Source of the DNA: Chromera velia
Taxonomy: Eukaryota > Sar > Chromeraceae
NCBI GenBank assembly: GCA_018398765.1
Contig: JAHBMJ010000493.1
Location: forward strand, 1 to 22,429
Direction of reading: 5' to 3'
DNA length: 22,429 nucleotides
The notes beneath the pieces were generated by a model. That model was given only the letters and a program-made list of their open reading frames with translations. It searched no databases and was not told the origin of the DNA. Shown piece by piece: positions 1 to 10,972 of this stretch (the stretch's first letter is position 1; each line of letters opens with the position of its first letter). The position numbers were made by a program, and so were the translations under genes.

Positions 1-1946
1 TATCAAATCTCTCGAAGTATTGCGCGAATCAACTTCACAACATGGATCAATACATGCATGCTCTCCGTATGGATCAATACATGCATGCTCTCCGTCATGC
101 CTCCAGCCGCGCTGCCCCGATAAGCAACGCCGCGGCTCGGGACCGGCCGAGTTGGGCCGACCACTGCACGCTCGCCGCCGCCTCTCTATAAGTGGCTGAT
201 TACACATGTAACTAGTGGCAAAATATTTATACTAAGATGAACTTTGAAAGCAAAAAGCAAAACGTCTACATTTACGCTACGATTCATGATCAGGTATTTA
301 TGATTTCAAAACCTATAGGCTTTGAGTCTGTATAGAATTGAATTGAAGTCTGGATTAAAGTCGAAACATACATCATACATGTTTTTGACTAAGTTTTCCA
401 TATTATTCCATATAACTTGAAAATTACGGATTCTATTATAAAGTTGGTGATCTATAGTTGGTGATACCTTTAATCATGCAACCTATCTCAGCTAGTAGGC
501 TATCTAAATGACTCCGATATAAAAATGTGTTCTGTGGAGTCCTACCCTATGGCGCCACCCTTTGAGCCTTCGCATACGCCATGACTGAGTGAGCCCGCGT
601 GCCGACGCCACGTTCTGCCGCCGCGCTTATACGCAGTCTGCCTGTACGTATCGCACTCGAAGCTCAACGTATGCATACAAGTCTACGTTTGGCCTCAGTC
701 TTTAGCAATATGTTGTCTGAGCAACAGCCTACGGCAGGTTTAAGTTGAAGTCAGCCGAAGTCATTGAATTTCTAGTTAAACCCTAGGTTAAACCTATAGA
801 GTCGGATTCATGTGGAGTCGAAAGAAGTCTGAAGACAAAGCTTGATAGAACCTCTTAGAGTCAAAGTAAGATTGAGACCTCGTTTACATGAACCTGTAAG
901 GTGTTGCTTGAGTTAGTGTTGCTCACGTTCCTTCTCTAGATCTTCCCCAGGGTTCTTGTCCTCGCTTTACCTTCTGTCTGGACGCCATAAGGTGGCTGGA
1001 CAGGAGGGACAAAGCAGTTCAATATATAATATAAATATATCACATGTATACACGCGTGATGAGGATTGTTCTCCATCTCACTCCGTCGATGTCTACTCAA
1101 ATAACATGAATTTTTGCACCATGCAAGTCGATCTGTTGTCTTGCGAAGCTAGTTGCGAAGACACAATCAGTATAATGAACACATACTCGAATCAATTGAA
1201 CCAATCAACCAGAGAGGCTGAAGCAGTTGAAAAATCGGCGTAAATAGGATTTGTTCCCCCGGCTGTTTCTGAGCCCTCTACATGCACAGGCATGCCCAGC
1301 TAACTTCCACTGTGACTATTGAGGATGATCTCACGTACTATTCAAAAATCAAAAACCTCCCTTTGGCAGGATAAACACCGACCCTGTGAACACGAAATGG
1401 ACTGTATGCACATTGCAGAAAGAAATAGGATTGTCTGCCTGTCCTTCGAACTCGAATGCGAGGATCGAGGATTCCTGTCGGCCCCCTGAGGGCCAATTCG
1501 GAACTCACTGTATCTCTCTGCAGTATTGCGCATGCACCTACAGCCGGTTCCACGTTCACTCACAAGCTGAAGGTCTGTTTCTTGAACGCACACGTCGGCC
1601 CAGTCGAGCAAATTTTTCTCACGCTTTCTGTCTTTTATGTGCTCTTTCCTATGAACTAGTACACAGAAACTGAGTAGCTTCAAACAAGAGTTTCCACTCT
1701 TTTTCAAATTTTTGCGTGAAATAATAAATCTGAGAGTCCCACACCCATGCAACTGCAATGATCTCTACTCTGTCGTTGGTGAGGAAAGCCGTCCCCTCCC
1801 CTCCAGCTGGCGTACCCTTTTCCGGCATTATGCTGGCGGTCGGGAGAGCCGGGCAAAAAGAAGAGATGATCAACTTGATTGCCCGATTGAGCAAACACGC
1901 TTTCTTTCGACCTCTCTCTCGAGAGGGCATTTGGCTGCCTTCACTG
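1..1946. other. Non-coding mosaic and 3' flank of the phospholipase gene
   Basis: I see no supportable gene here. Composition changes sharply: a CpG-rich patch near 110-180, an AT-rich stretch near 185-480, a second GC-rich patch near 545-660, then AT-rich sequence with loosely repeated AAGTC/GAGTC words to about 870. The ORFs present are short, overlap on both strands and resemble no family I know. About 1300-1946 probably includes the 3' untranslated region of the minus-strand phospholipase gene that stops at 1947. The mosaic would suit decayed mobile elements, but no terminal repeats or transposase remnants are visible. Confidence 0.5.
42..95. repeat. 27-bp exact tandem duplication
   Basis: Bases 42-68 and 69-95 are identical 27-bp copies that begin ATGGATCAATACATGCATGC. 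There are two copies only. The core ACATGCATGCT recurs at 10511-10521 in another intergenic spacer. Confidence 0.9.
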
Positions 1947-2256
1947 TCAGAAGCTGCTGACCAACTGCATGACTGTCTTTGTTATTCCCTCTAACCTCCC
2001 TGAGACTTCACGATTGAACGAGAAGGTGTGCTCCAAAGGATCTAGAAGGAACCTCGTGTTCTCGTCTGCACAGAGGATTTTGACCTTCGGGTCGAACTCC
2101 TTCTCTGCGGCCTCTCGGGAGATCATCGCGTTCCACAGGTACACTGCCATGTACTGGTAGGCAGTGGCGGAAGGGTGGAAGCAGTCTAAGTGGGAGAGAA
2201 AACTTGCCTGCACACACACACACACACACACACTCTCTCTCACACACACACACACA

Positions 2257-2297
<41 letters not shown>

Positions 2298-2801
2298 CAC
2301 ACAGAGAGAAGGCCAGTTGATAGAATGAGTGTGCATCTGAAGTGTGTTAATCCATGCAAACTACTGGGGCAGAAAGACATTGACAGACAATTTCAATAAG
2401 CGTGAGTAAAGCGGGAGAATGGGAGGACAATAAACGCACCGGCCGACCCTTTTGGCCTCCTTCCCTCCTACCAGTGCTGCGTGATGCTTGCAGATAAACA
2501 CAACCTGTATGCCTCGGCGATATAAGCAACGCCCTCTCTGCCTCTCTCTCACTCTCTCTGTCTCTGTCTCTGTCTCTCTCCTTTTCTCTCTTCCGCTTTG
2601 TCACCCCTCTTGACGGACGTCAAAAACATCGAGGTCCATTTTCCGAAGTGCAGGATTGACGTTCACACCGAAGTCCTCCTCTTCCTGGAATTCTGCAGCC
2701 ACGTCCCTGAGTACCCTATTGTACCTGATCACCGTCTTGTCCATGCCCTCACGTAGTTTGTCTCCTGAATTGAGACCCCCGCAGGAACACATACACAGAC
2801 A

Positions 2802-2851
<50 letters not shown>

Positions 2852-4583
2852 CAGATAGATACGTAATTGCATCCGGAGGGGGAGAGAGAGAGAGAGAGAC
2901 AGAGAGACAGACAGACAGAGAGGCAGAGACAGAGACAGAGACAGAGACAGAGACAGAGACAGAGACAGAGACGGAGACAGAGACAGAGACAGAGACAGAG
3001 ACAGAGACAGAGACAGAGGCAGAGGCAGAGACAGACAGAGCAGAAGAGCGCGGGAGAATCAGAGAGGAGGAAAAACAAAAAGCAGGTCAATTGTTCGTGG
3101 CACTTCAGGTAGAAGAATTCACGCGGATACAAAAAACACAAGCAGTTCAGAGTACCACAAAAACAGAGCTCACACGAAACCCACAGGCCCGAAAAACACG
3201 AGAGCGAAGAAGGACACTCACTCTTCTTTTTCGTCCCTTCTTCTGCTGACCGAAGCTGCGAGGGAGGAATCCGCAAACGCACTCCATGGGAAAGATTCGG
3301 TGGACGTTCTTGCAAAAAGTCGACTTTTTGGAAAGTGAGTATACCTGCAGACGTCCACAAACAGGTCGGAAGGTATCCCGGCCACTTTTTCGCGGAGTGA
3401 CAGGTGCAAGGGAGCAAAGAGGGACGAAAAAGGAAGAGAGAGAGGGAGAGGGAGAGAGAGAGAGAGGGACGAACCGTCGAAACGGATACAAAGGACTAAA
3501 AACATGCTGATAGACACAGAGAGAGACAGAGGGAAGCACTGAAACGAATTCAGACCAAAGACAGCGCATGTGCAGAAAGAACACCTTCTATTCATATATG
3601 TGCATGCTTCAAAGTCCTCCTACTCACCTGGGAGACCCTGAAGAGTTCCACAAGGTTGACTAGAGACTTCGGGAATGCCTTTCTGAGTCTCATCAGCACG
3701 TCTGTCAGGTACTGTTTGTAGTCTTCTGGGGAGGTGCCCTTCAGAATGCAGGAGAAGCACAGGTCGTTGAAACCAATTAGGATGTTGCTGCACGCAGAAG
3801 TTATCCGAAAACATAGACAGACGCTCTTTGTATGCGACGTTTTGCATCAAAGGTTTTATACAAGCCACGTATTCATGTGTGTCGAAAACGGAGAACGAGA
3901 AGCTTTACCGCATACCTGCATTTGAAGTGGACACTTGAATCGATTGATGCCCCCTCGTCTGCATCTCATTCTAGACTTCAGAAATGTTTGTGAAGATTGT
4001 CTTCGCCTTGAACACTCATTCTGGCACTGATAAACTGACATGACTTTCCAGCCTTTCAGTGCTTCTCTGTATTCCTCCTTTTTGCTCTGCTGTATGAGGT
4101 AAGTGACTTGATCTTCTAGGTTGTTGACCATTGCGCCTGCCTGTGCAGAGTTGAGCCGGTCCATCTCTGGATGGTAATTTGCGGGACAAAAATACCCAAA
4201 GCAGACCTGCAAACATAAAAAACCACGAAGGCACACAAACACACACACAGGGAGATCTTCAAACAGGCAGACAGGTAGGGGGACACGCAGGCGTATCCTG
4301 ACCGAAAGGTTTGGTGGTTTCTGTCCGCGGAAGAAAGACTAACTCTACGGCTGCTGCTTCAACAGCAAATTTAAGTATGAAAAGTGATCGACTGCCACGA
4401 AGCAAGCGATCATTGCCAAGCAAGCAGCCCATGCATACGTGCAGGCAAAGCAAAAAGACTGAATCATGATGCAGGGTCCAGACCAACCTCCACAAAGTGG
4501 TGGCCCCTCGACTGTCCGGAAAGTCTGGGGGAATAATGTTTGATGATGTTCGAGACTGTCGTGACGTTGAAGTCTCCACCTGC

Positions 4584-4656
<73 letters not shown>

Positions 4657-4663
4657 GAGGGGG

Positions 4664-4715
<52 letters not shown>

Positions 4716-5312
4716 CCCCCCTCTCTCTCCCTCTCTCTCTCTTGTGTGTGTATGTGTGTGTGTGTGTGTGCGTGTGTGTATGTGCGCGCGCTCGCGTGTC
4801 CGCGTGTTTATATGTGTCTGATGTGTGAAAGGGAGATAGAGACTGCGTCCTCATGCTTCAGATCCCACTATTGAGCATTGATCACTTTCCAATCAAGAAC
4901 AAGGGTTCAGCGGACATGCTTATTAATCACATCCCTTCCCACAGAAATGCATTTTTGGAAGCATTTCAATGTGTTACGCACCTGCAGTGAATGATCGCCC
5001 TCTGTACTCCTGTAGGTTGGACATTCGGAATCCTGCTGTGACGCTGTCACCGAGGGAAATGAACGCAGAGATGTCTGAGGGGTGCAGGTCCCTCACATTC
5101 CTGGGTACATGGTTGGCTTCCGTAGGGGGACAGTGCTCATGAGAGTGAGAGTCCGGAAAGTGGTCGGGCCACGGTCCTTCATCTATCTGTCCCCCAGAGA
5201 GCTCTGAGGGCAGTTTGGAGGTTTTGGGCAGAAGTGCAGATATCAGACTGGCGCCCTCGATAGAAGGGGGAAGAAGTGTAGAGAGAAGAGTCAACAAACG
5301 GACGTGCGTCAT
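1947..5312 (-). CDS. Phospholipase B-like GDSL esterase/lipase, seven exons, secreted or membrane-associated
   Basis: Predicted to hydrolyse acyl esters of phospholipids in the secretory pathway. Exons (minus): 5312-4982, 4579-4488, 4206-4040, 3787-3628, 3344-3222, about 2764-2605 (or -2619), about 2207-1947, giving roughly 428 aa. The chosen ATG opens a signal-peptide-like stretch (VRLLTLLSTLLPP). An in-frame ATG at 5348 would add 12 residues. Exon 1 carries the block I motif ISLGDSVTAGF (nucleophile Ser90) and EYRGRSF. The exon 1/2 join restores AGGDFNVTTVSNII. Exon 3 has LNSAQAGAMVNNLEDQV. The exon 3/4 join gives WKVINILIGFNDLC, the Asn block of PLB1-type enzymes. Exon 5 is Cys-rich (FCKN, ECVCGF), and exon 7 has the catalytic DCFHPS (Asp and His). 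Exons 1-5 join in phase. The exon 5/6 join does not with the obvious sites, and exon 6/7 has two possible joins. The family call is firm; substrate is inferred. Confidence 0.86.
2211..2306. repeat. (CA)n(GA)n microsatellite in phospholipase intron 6
   Basis: A compound CA, CT, CA then GA run. On the gene's strand it reads (CT)n(GT)n and ends directly at the TGCAG acceptor of exon 7, so it is the intron's polypyrimidine/GU tract. Near the donor of the same intron (2533-2591) the gene strand reads GAGA/GAGACA, which is complementary to the CT part. Confidence 0.95.
2795..2847. repeat. (AC)n(AG)n microsatellite in phospholipase intron 5
   Basis: On the gene strand this reads (CT)n(GT)n about 30 nt before the inferred TTCAG acceptor of exon 6. 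Confidence 0.95.
2880..3039. repeat. GAGACA hexanucleotide array in phospholipase intron 5
   Basis: About 160 bp dominated by tandem AGAGAC units with a few AGGCAG and GGAGAC variants and GACA units at the start. It lies inside intron 5 and reads as CTGTCT on the gene strand. It generates long CLCLCL or RQRQRQ ORFs that are not proteins. Confidence 0.95.
4583..4824. repeat. Compound microsatellite filling much of phospholipase intron 1
   Basis: Plus-strand order: (GACA)n, (CA)n at about 4616-4650, (CT)n at about 4666-4743, then imperfect (GT)n to about 4820. On the gene strand it runs (AC)n(AG)n then (TG)n(TCTG)n and ends directly at the CTGCAG acceptor of exon 2. The AC and TG arms are complementary within one intron. 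Confidence 0.95.
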
Positions 5313-5751
5313 TTTTGGAGTCCTCTCTTGCTTGGAACCGATTCTCAAGAAAAGCTGCCTGCCTTCAGATGTGCCAGTGAAAATCGGTGCGCCGCTTCAG
5401 AAAATTTGGCAAAGGACTCAGGATGGATTCGCATCCGTTCTTGGATTGCTTGAGATGCGTTCAGTCCGGTTCGCATGCATTTATTGTAGGCAACTCTACT
5501 GGGGCAAATGTTGTGTCACTCTGATGGAATAGAAGCAAGATAATCTCAACTCAGAGAGCAGTTGTAGGCCATTCTGGTTTCAATGGATTTGACCATTGGC
5601 CGGTCTTTCATCGACTGGAAAGCTCCGAGCAATTCTGACAGTGATGTAGCATAGACGGGATGTGTTGGAGAGACGGCGGCATGCCTGCATGCATGCGTTT
5701 CAAAGACGTATACGTGCATGGGTCCTTTGATGTCCTTTGTCTTACAAGTTT

Positions 5752-5775
5752 GTTCGCGCGCATTCGCGCGCGAAC
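5752..5775. repeat. Perfect 10-bp inverted repeat, GC-rich hairpin
   Basis: GTTCGCGCGC at 5752-5761 and its exact reverse complement at 5766-5775 are separated by the loop ATTC. It sits in the spacer upstream of the phospholipase start, just before an AT-rich island. Role unknown. Confidence 0.85.
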
Positions 5776-6361
5776 GGTAAGTAATGGAAAAGTTTGTCAG
5801 CAGGTCGGCTAAGTTCGAGGAGGGACACTCAGATTTTCATCGGGCGAAGATCGCTCAGCCTATAGCTCGGCCTAGCTTTTAATCCAAAACGGGTCCAAAA
5901 GCTAACCTTGTGTTGCTAAAGCCATTTTAATGTTTTTAAAAAATAAAACTATACTATTTTAAGATTGGGTTCTACATTGGGGTAGATTTAGAAAATCATA
6001 CTTGTTTTTCCAATTTTTTAATTTCTAACAAATAAACTAGCTTATATGTCTTCACTTCCCAGTTTTTTTTAATCATGGGTTTAATCTATTTGAAATCTCT
6101 AGTGAAATCTCTACTGGTTTGACAAGCTATATCAGCTGCTATGACAAGCCAGTTGGTAAGAAGTAGTAAAAAGATGCTTGTCAGAGAGAAAAACTCCTTA
6201 ATACTCCTTAAATGGCCTCATGGATGCATGTTCTCTCTTTCTCTCTGGTGCACGACCTGCCGTTCCTTCCTTCTCTACATCTCGATTCTTGGTACGAACG
6301 TTCAGTACGGTTTCGCTCAGAGAGCCTGTCTCTCCCAGCCACTCTCCTTCACCCCTTCCAG

Positions 6362-6363
<2 letters not shown>

Positions 6364-6401
<38 letters not shown>

Positions 6402-6408
6402 TCGCTCC

Positions 6409-6451
<43 letters not shown>

Positions 6452-6488
6452 TGTATGTGTGTGTGCGTGCGTGTGTGTGTGTGAGAGA
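6364..6488. repeat. (CT)n(GT)n microsatellite, intergenic
   Basis: A CT run to about 6410 followed by GT with TATG and GCGT interruptions, ending in GAGAGA. It is not inside any gene modelled here. Confidence 0.95.
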
Positions 6489-7170
6489 GAGAAAGGTGCG
6501 CGAATCGTGACAAGCAAATGCGATAATGAACAGGAAGCATCACCGGGTCATGCAACAGGAGAAGGGGGGCTTCAGCAAATGACGAATTCTTTTGATTCAG
6601 TTGGGATGAGCACCGCAACAAATGCGCAACTGAAGAAAGAATGTAACCCCCTTCCTGCCTCGTACACAGGAGAATTAAGGAATGAATGTTCAAAAGGAGA
6701 CCTTGCGGGCAGACGGGCAAGAGAACCTGCGCAGTCCTGCTCTGCACGGAGCTCTGTCAAGCTGGAGCTGTGGGGTGAAGGAGCGCATGTTAGAAAGGAG
6801 GTGAGCCAGACAGGCGGTCTGGTAGGCAGGTAGGAACCAGGTACGATACACGCAAGCCAAAGTGAGAGGGATGACCCTTCAGATAGATCGATTGGTTGAT
6901 GGATGGATGAAAGGGAAGATTCGGTGTATGCTGAGATCATGGACGACAACGCTTGAATCTCCCGAAAAACTCCCCTTTCCTCCTCATTCCTCCTCCGCAA
7001 CCGTTCCCATGCATCCTGTGATCCCTCTCTCACTTCGGCTCACGTCAACCGATCACGAAGAAGTTCGAGAAAAAGATCAGTCAGTCTCTTTTCCGTCTTG
7101 CAGCCCTTTCATTCCCCGGCCCCTCCTCCTCCATGTTCCATTCACCCACACCCTTCCCCCCTTTCCCCCC

Positions 7171-10068
7171 TCACTGCAATCCAAAGCTGAGAGTTCGGAC
7201 CTCCAGAGGTTCCATCAGAGAGACGAGCACGAGGGTCGGGTTGTCTGCAAACTCGGGCACGCACACGCACAGAGGGAGGCCCCCGGGGTTCTCCTCCGTC
7301 CGCTCGCCGGCGCGTTTGACTGAGAACTCTTTGGAGTTGCCTGCATAGCGTCAGACGGACAGGCACAAAGAGGGAAAAACAAAGTGTATGAGAGACAGAG
7401 AGATAAATATACGGTCAACTCTTCTGCACCAGACAACAAAAAAATCAACCAGACAAGCACGAGGTCGACACAACCTCGTCCTAGGTACCCTGCGCTTGGC
7501 CAAATTATTGCATCCTGCTCTTATTGACACACGTTTCACTGATCCCTTTCAAATGTCAATTTGGACAGCCCAAAACTTTGCACACCCGCTTTCACATCAT
7601 GAAACCATTTTTCTTCCTTGACCCCCCGAGAACGAATCACGCACGAAAACCGCAAACACACAGAAACCCACACACCGAAGCGCAAACATCCACGCACACA
7701 CACACACACACACACACACAGAAACACACGGAGGGAGGAAGGGAGGGAGGGTGGGAGACGCTGAAAAAGAAACAAATACCGAACATAGTGTGGAGTAGAG
7801 ACTCTCATGTATGCACTCCTGCACAAAGCCCTCAAGCTTTCCGCGAGACGTTGCCCTGACTGACCCTCTCTCTGCCTGTCTACTTGCTTGCCTGTTTGCC
7901 CACTGACCTGAGAAGATCACATGTGGGGCTGGGGGTGAGTCCTCTTCCTCGTCTCGGTCTCCTGCCCCCCCCAGTCCTCCCCTCATGGTGGCTGTGGGGG
8001 CCCTTGTAGACGCCGAGGCACTCACCTTCTCCCTCATCATCGTGTCACCCACAGGAATGGCCAGGGGGTCGGCGATGGTGAAGGGGTAGCACGGGAGCGT
8101 GTCGGGTGCTGTGGGGGCGAGGTGGCGTGCGTGTGCGAAGGTCTCCAGGCACTGACACTCGTCTGCCGCCTCAGAGAAGGCGAGGCCGTCAGAGAGAGGT
8201 TGCCCGGAAGTGCCCAGGAAGGAAACTCCACCGACCTGCAGGAAGAAGGTACAGGCGTGCAAAAAGAGAAATTGCGGGAAAACTTATTGGTCCAGAAAGG
8301 AAAGAAGGTCAGGCAATCCAGACTTTCAGAACGAGGGAAGCGGAGGAAGGAAGCACTTGACACAAAAGCAGGGAAACAGGTAGAGACGAAACACAATACA
8401 CAAAAATGAAACGCTCATGAACAACACAGGAGAAATGATGAAGAACGAGAGGAAACACCCGAGCTTACTGCAAGATGACAATTATGCGACTCCACAACTG
8501 CGACATCTATTGTTTTCTTCATCTCTTACTATCCTCTCTACTACTGGCCCAAAATACCGGTCTATTGTTCTGTCTCCCTCACTGACTACCGATCTGTCTG
8601 TCTGTCTGTCTGGTCACCGTGCTTGGTCTTCACTGTCAACTTGTTCTCCTGCATTCCACCATGACGCAGACGGACGCACCTCAAAATGGAAGGGGTTGGT
8701 GACGCCAGTCAGGGCGGCGTTCTTGGCGGCAGTGGGGAACAGAGAGGGGTGGATAGGCTGCTGCGGAAGGAGAAAACCCGAGGGGTCACCTTCCCCAGGC
8801 ATCAGGTCAACAGGGATCACACTCGCCAGCTGCATAGACAACACACACACACACAGAGAGACAGGCAATTTAAGAGAAAACAAAAAGCTGAGGTTAACAA
8901 ATAACCGTTACAGCGTTACCGTTTCGAAGAGAAGACCTGCCGCTCCAATTTGGGATTCTCAGCGGATTTTTTCGACGGACCACCCCCAAACTACACACAC
9001 ACCGTCTTGCAACAAGCGTGCTTGAGACCGTGACATGGACTCTGTGTTTCATGTAAATATGCACATATTCGTGCACATATACTCCAAAGTAAACCCTCTC
9101 CCCCCCCTTCCGACCTGCGAGATGAAAGCGTCTGCCTCCTTCAGCATCTCCTTCTCGTTCGCAAAGGCATCGGCTGCCGAGGGCCCCTTCCCTGCCCCCT
9201 GAGGAGGTTCTGCAACCATGGCGGCAGTCCTCTGGGAGACAGGCGAGGGCTCACCAAGGATATTGCCGCAAATCACCAAACGCACAACGTCCGCGGAGAG
9301 CTCGGGAGAGGCGCAGGTGCCAAAGAGGAAATCGCGCAGAAGGACTAGCGGTTGCATCCTCAAAGAGGGACAGCCGAGGCGGAGGCCAGACACAAAAGCC
9401 ACAAAGGGCGGGCGGGGAGGGGTGGAGGCGGTCACCTTGGGAAGGGGAAGGGGGATGGGAGCGCCTGCGAATGTCCAGTCTGAGACTTTGAAGTCGCCAC
9501 TGTCTGTCAAGGCACCCCTGACTGCGATGACACAACCAGTCAGCAGCTTTCTCTGCAATTCTGTGCCTTCACTTGAGAGCCGCACTCGGGAAGTTTCATC
9601 CTCGAGTGCGATGTAGTCGTCAGGGGAGAGGAAGGATTTTCTCGGAATGGCTCCGACACTCTCTTTCGATTTCTGTGCGAGAGAATCGAACACAGAGGGT
9701 TTCAGAGTCATGTTCTTGTACGTTGTGCCGATAATGACACATTCCATGTTAGGGTGAGCTTCAAGAATTCGGGGAAGAAAGCGCTTTTCAGGGAGATCAG
9801 ACCACTTCGCCTGTGCCGTCTCCATGACATCCTTCCTCAGTGTGTGCAGACGGATGTAGTAGACTTGGGAGTACTGCTGCGTGTAGGTGCGGTGCTTTAG
9901 GTAAAAGCGGGCGCTGAAATTTTGAAATTCAGAGGCTCTTCTGACGATCGTCTGGGCTCCTTTTCCGTTCTCCCCCTCCTGCTCTTCTTCAAAAGACGAA
10001 GGCTTCTCCAATCCAACGGGGGCCTGAAGGAATTCTGTGGGCCAGTCGGAAGGAAAATCGATGCCCAT
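7171..10068 (-). CDS. POLD2: DNA polymerase delta subunit 2 (p50/small B subunit), four exons
   Basis: Non-catalytic scaffold subunit of replicative DNA polymerase delta in the nucleus, bridging the catalytic subunit and subunit 3. Exons (minus): 10068-9115, 8829-8680, 8235-7908, 7340-7171, totalling 1602 nt and 533 aa; every junction keeps phase, TGA at 7173-7171. The N-terminal part has the family signature FSARFYLKHRTYTQQYSQVY (residues 51-70), followed by an OB-fold region. The C-terminal inactive phosphoesterase-like domain shows VRLVICGNIL, ASVIPVDLMPGEGDP, LPQQPIHPSLFP, VTNPFHF, FLGTSGQ, HLAPTAPDTLPCYPF and HVIFSGN across exons 1-4. The last exon carries LCVCVPEFADNPTLVLVSL. It is about 60 residues longer than the human protein (about 470 aa). 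Much of the extra length is a low-complexity acidic insert near residues 432-470 and a longer segment around 295-310. It shares a divergent spacer with the plus-strand gene at 10973. Confidence 0.96.
7694..7720. repeat. (CA)n microsatellite in POLD2 intron 3
   Basis: It reads as (TG)n on the POLD2 strand, mid-intron between the donor at 7907 and the acceptor at 7341. Confidence 0.9.
8841..8866. repeat. Short (AC)n(AG)n tract at the POLD2 exon 2 acceptor
   Basis: On the gene strand it is CTCT then TGTGTG, ending about 10 nt before the ATGCAG acceptor of exon 2 (exon starts at 8829). It probably serves as the pyrimidine/GU tract. Confidence 0.8.
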
Positions 10069-10972
10069 CTTTGATCAGTTCGGTTCGGCAAGAGATCTTG
10101 GACAGATTGATATAAAAGTGCAGCTTTCAAAGTAATGGCTGCGCACCACCACTTCTTTCCTGAGTGAACGCGGAAGACTGAATTCGACGCAACTGCGTCC
10201 TCTCGAAAGGAATTACGAGACGCTTGTCTGTTGCAACTGAAAAGGTTGCCAGCCAATCTTCACAGGGGCTATGCAGTCCTGGCGGAATCAGCACCGGAAC
10301 GAACTCACCTTTGGGTATATACTCTTTTTCGGACAGTTGTATGCAAGAATTAAGCTGTTGGATTCCCTTCTGTTCAATTTATGAACAGTTTCGATGATCA
10401 GGCCACTCAGATCGAGTTTCCGTCGATATATATCGGCGTCGGCGCGCGTCGCCCTGCATGTGGGCCGGCCGGGCCGTGTTCAAAACGATCGATCAGCGCG
10501 CCGCCGCACTACATGCATGCTTGACTGCATGACTAACACGAGAGCAACTTTTGCGTACACCAAAGCTTTTTCCTCTTAATTCGAAACGACAGGCATGCAA
10601 ACCCCGACTTCAATTGATTACTGGACTTCATAGATCAGAACCGTTCGACCCCGGGCACGTCCTCTCCTCGAGTCAGCCGATTTGTTTCTTCGGTTTCTTT
10701 TGCTTCCGCTCGATCTCGTGGCTTGTACGTTGCCACGGATCGGACCTTGGTCGCCCTGTGAACGTGCTCTGTTGGTTTTCCAGAGGGTCGACTGCTTGGG
10801 TTCACATGTCCCTGAGAGCACACGAGCTTGACAAAATACTCCAAAAGATCGTTGTTCAAATACGTCTGTGAAGGAATTAACGCACTCGAAAAACCGCCGA
10901 AGTAAAATTGACGTATCCTGCCAAGGGAAACAAAAGATAAGGGACGGTCAAGTACCGTTTTTTTTTCACAAA
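10069..10972. promoter_or_regulatory. Divergent spacer between POLD2 and the unknown plus-strand gene
   Basis: 904 bp separate the two start codons, which point away from each other, so both promoters and 5' leaders should lie here. The middle holds a 12-bp palindrome CGATATATATCG (10424-10435), a CpG-rich patch with GGCCGGCC (about 10440-10510) and an ACATGCATGCT copy (10511-10521). No TATA box or initiator can be assigned with confidence. Short ORFs here overlap on both strands and match nothing I recognise. Confidence 0.45.

Larger units (their letters stand above)
5313..7170. other. Spacer between phospholipase 5' end and POLD2 3' end
   Basis: I find no convincing gene. It should hold the phospholipase promoter next to 5312 and the POLD2 3' flank next to 7171. 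About 5870-6130 is an AT-rich island, and 6364-6488 is a microsatellite. The open frames at 6141-6833 (plus) and 6572-7033 (minus) overlap on opposite strands. The plus frame runs through the CT/GT repeat, and neither shows a recognisable domain. Confidence 0.5.

Noticed and set aside
956..1243. 95-codon plus-strand open frame in the left spacer
   Set aside because: It does not begin with ATG, shows no domain or splice context, and lies in a compositional mosaic. Nothing supports it as a gene.
2880..3039. Regular array considered as CRISPR-like
   Set aside because: There are no unique spacers between units; it is a simple hexanucleotide microsatellite in a eukaryotic intron.
2656..3417. Long opposite-strand open frames (ETETET, RQRQRQ, CLCLCL)
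   Set aside because: They are produced by the GAGACA and CT/GT microsatellites, which are open in several frames. The interval is phospholipase intron 5 and its flanking exons.
6141..6833. 230-codon plus-strand open frame
   Set aside because: It reads through the CT/GT microsatellite at 6364-6488, giving poly-SL and CVCVCV, and overlaps a minus-strand frame. No family resemblance on either side of the repeat.
8417..9025. 202-codon plus-strand open frame
   Set aside because: It is antisense to POLD2 exon 2, whose minus-strand reading is unmistakable.
9897..10256. Minus-strand frame starting MAGNLFSCNRQ upstream of POLD2
   Set aside because: It overlaps POLD2 exon 1 in another frame and shows no family features; the POLD2 ATG at 10068 is sufficient.
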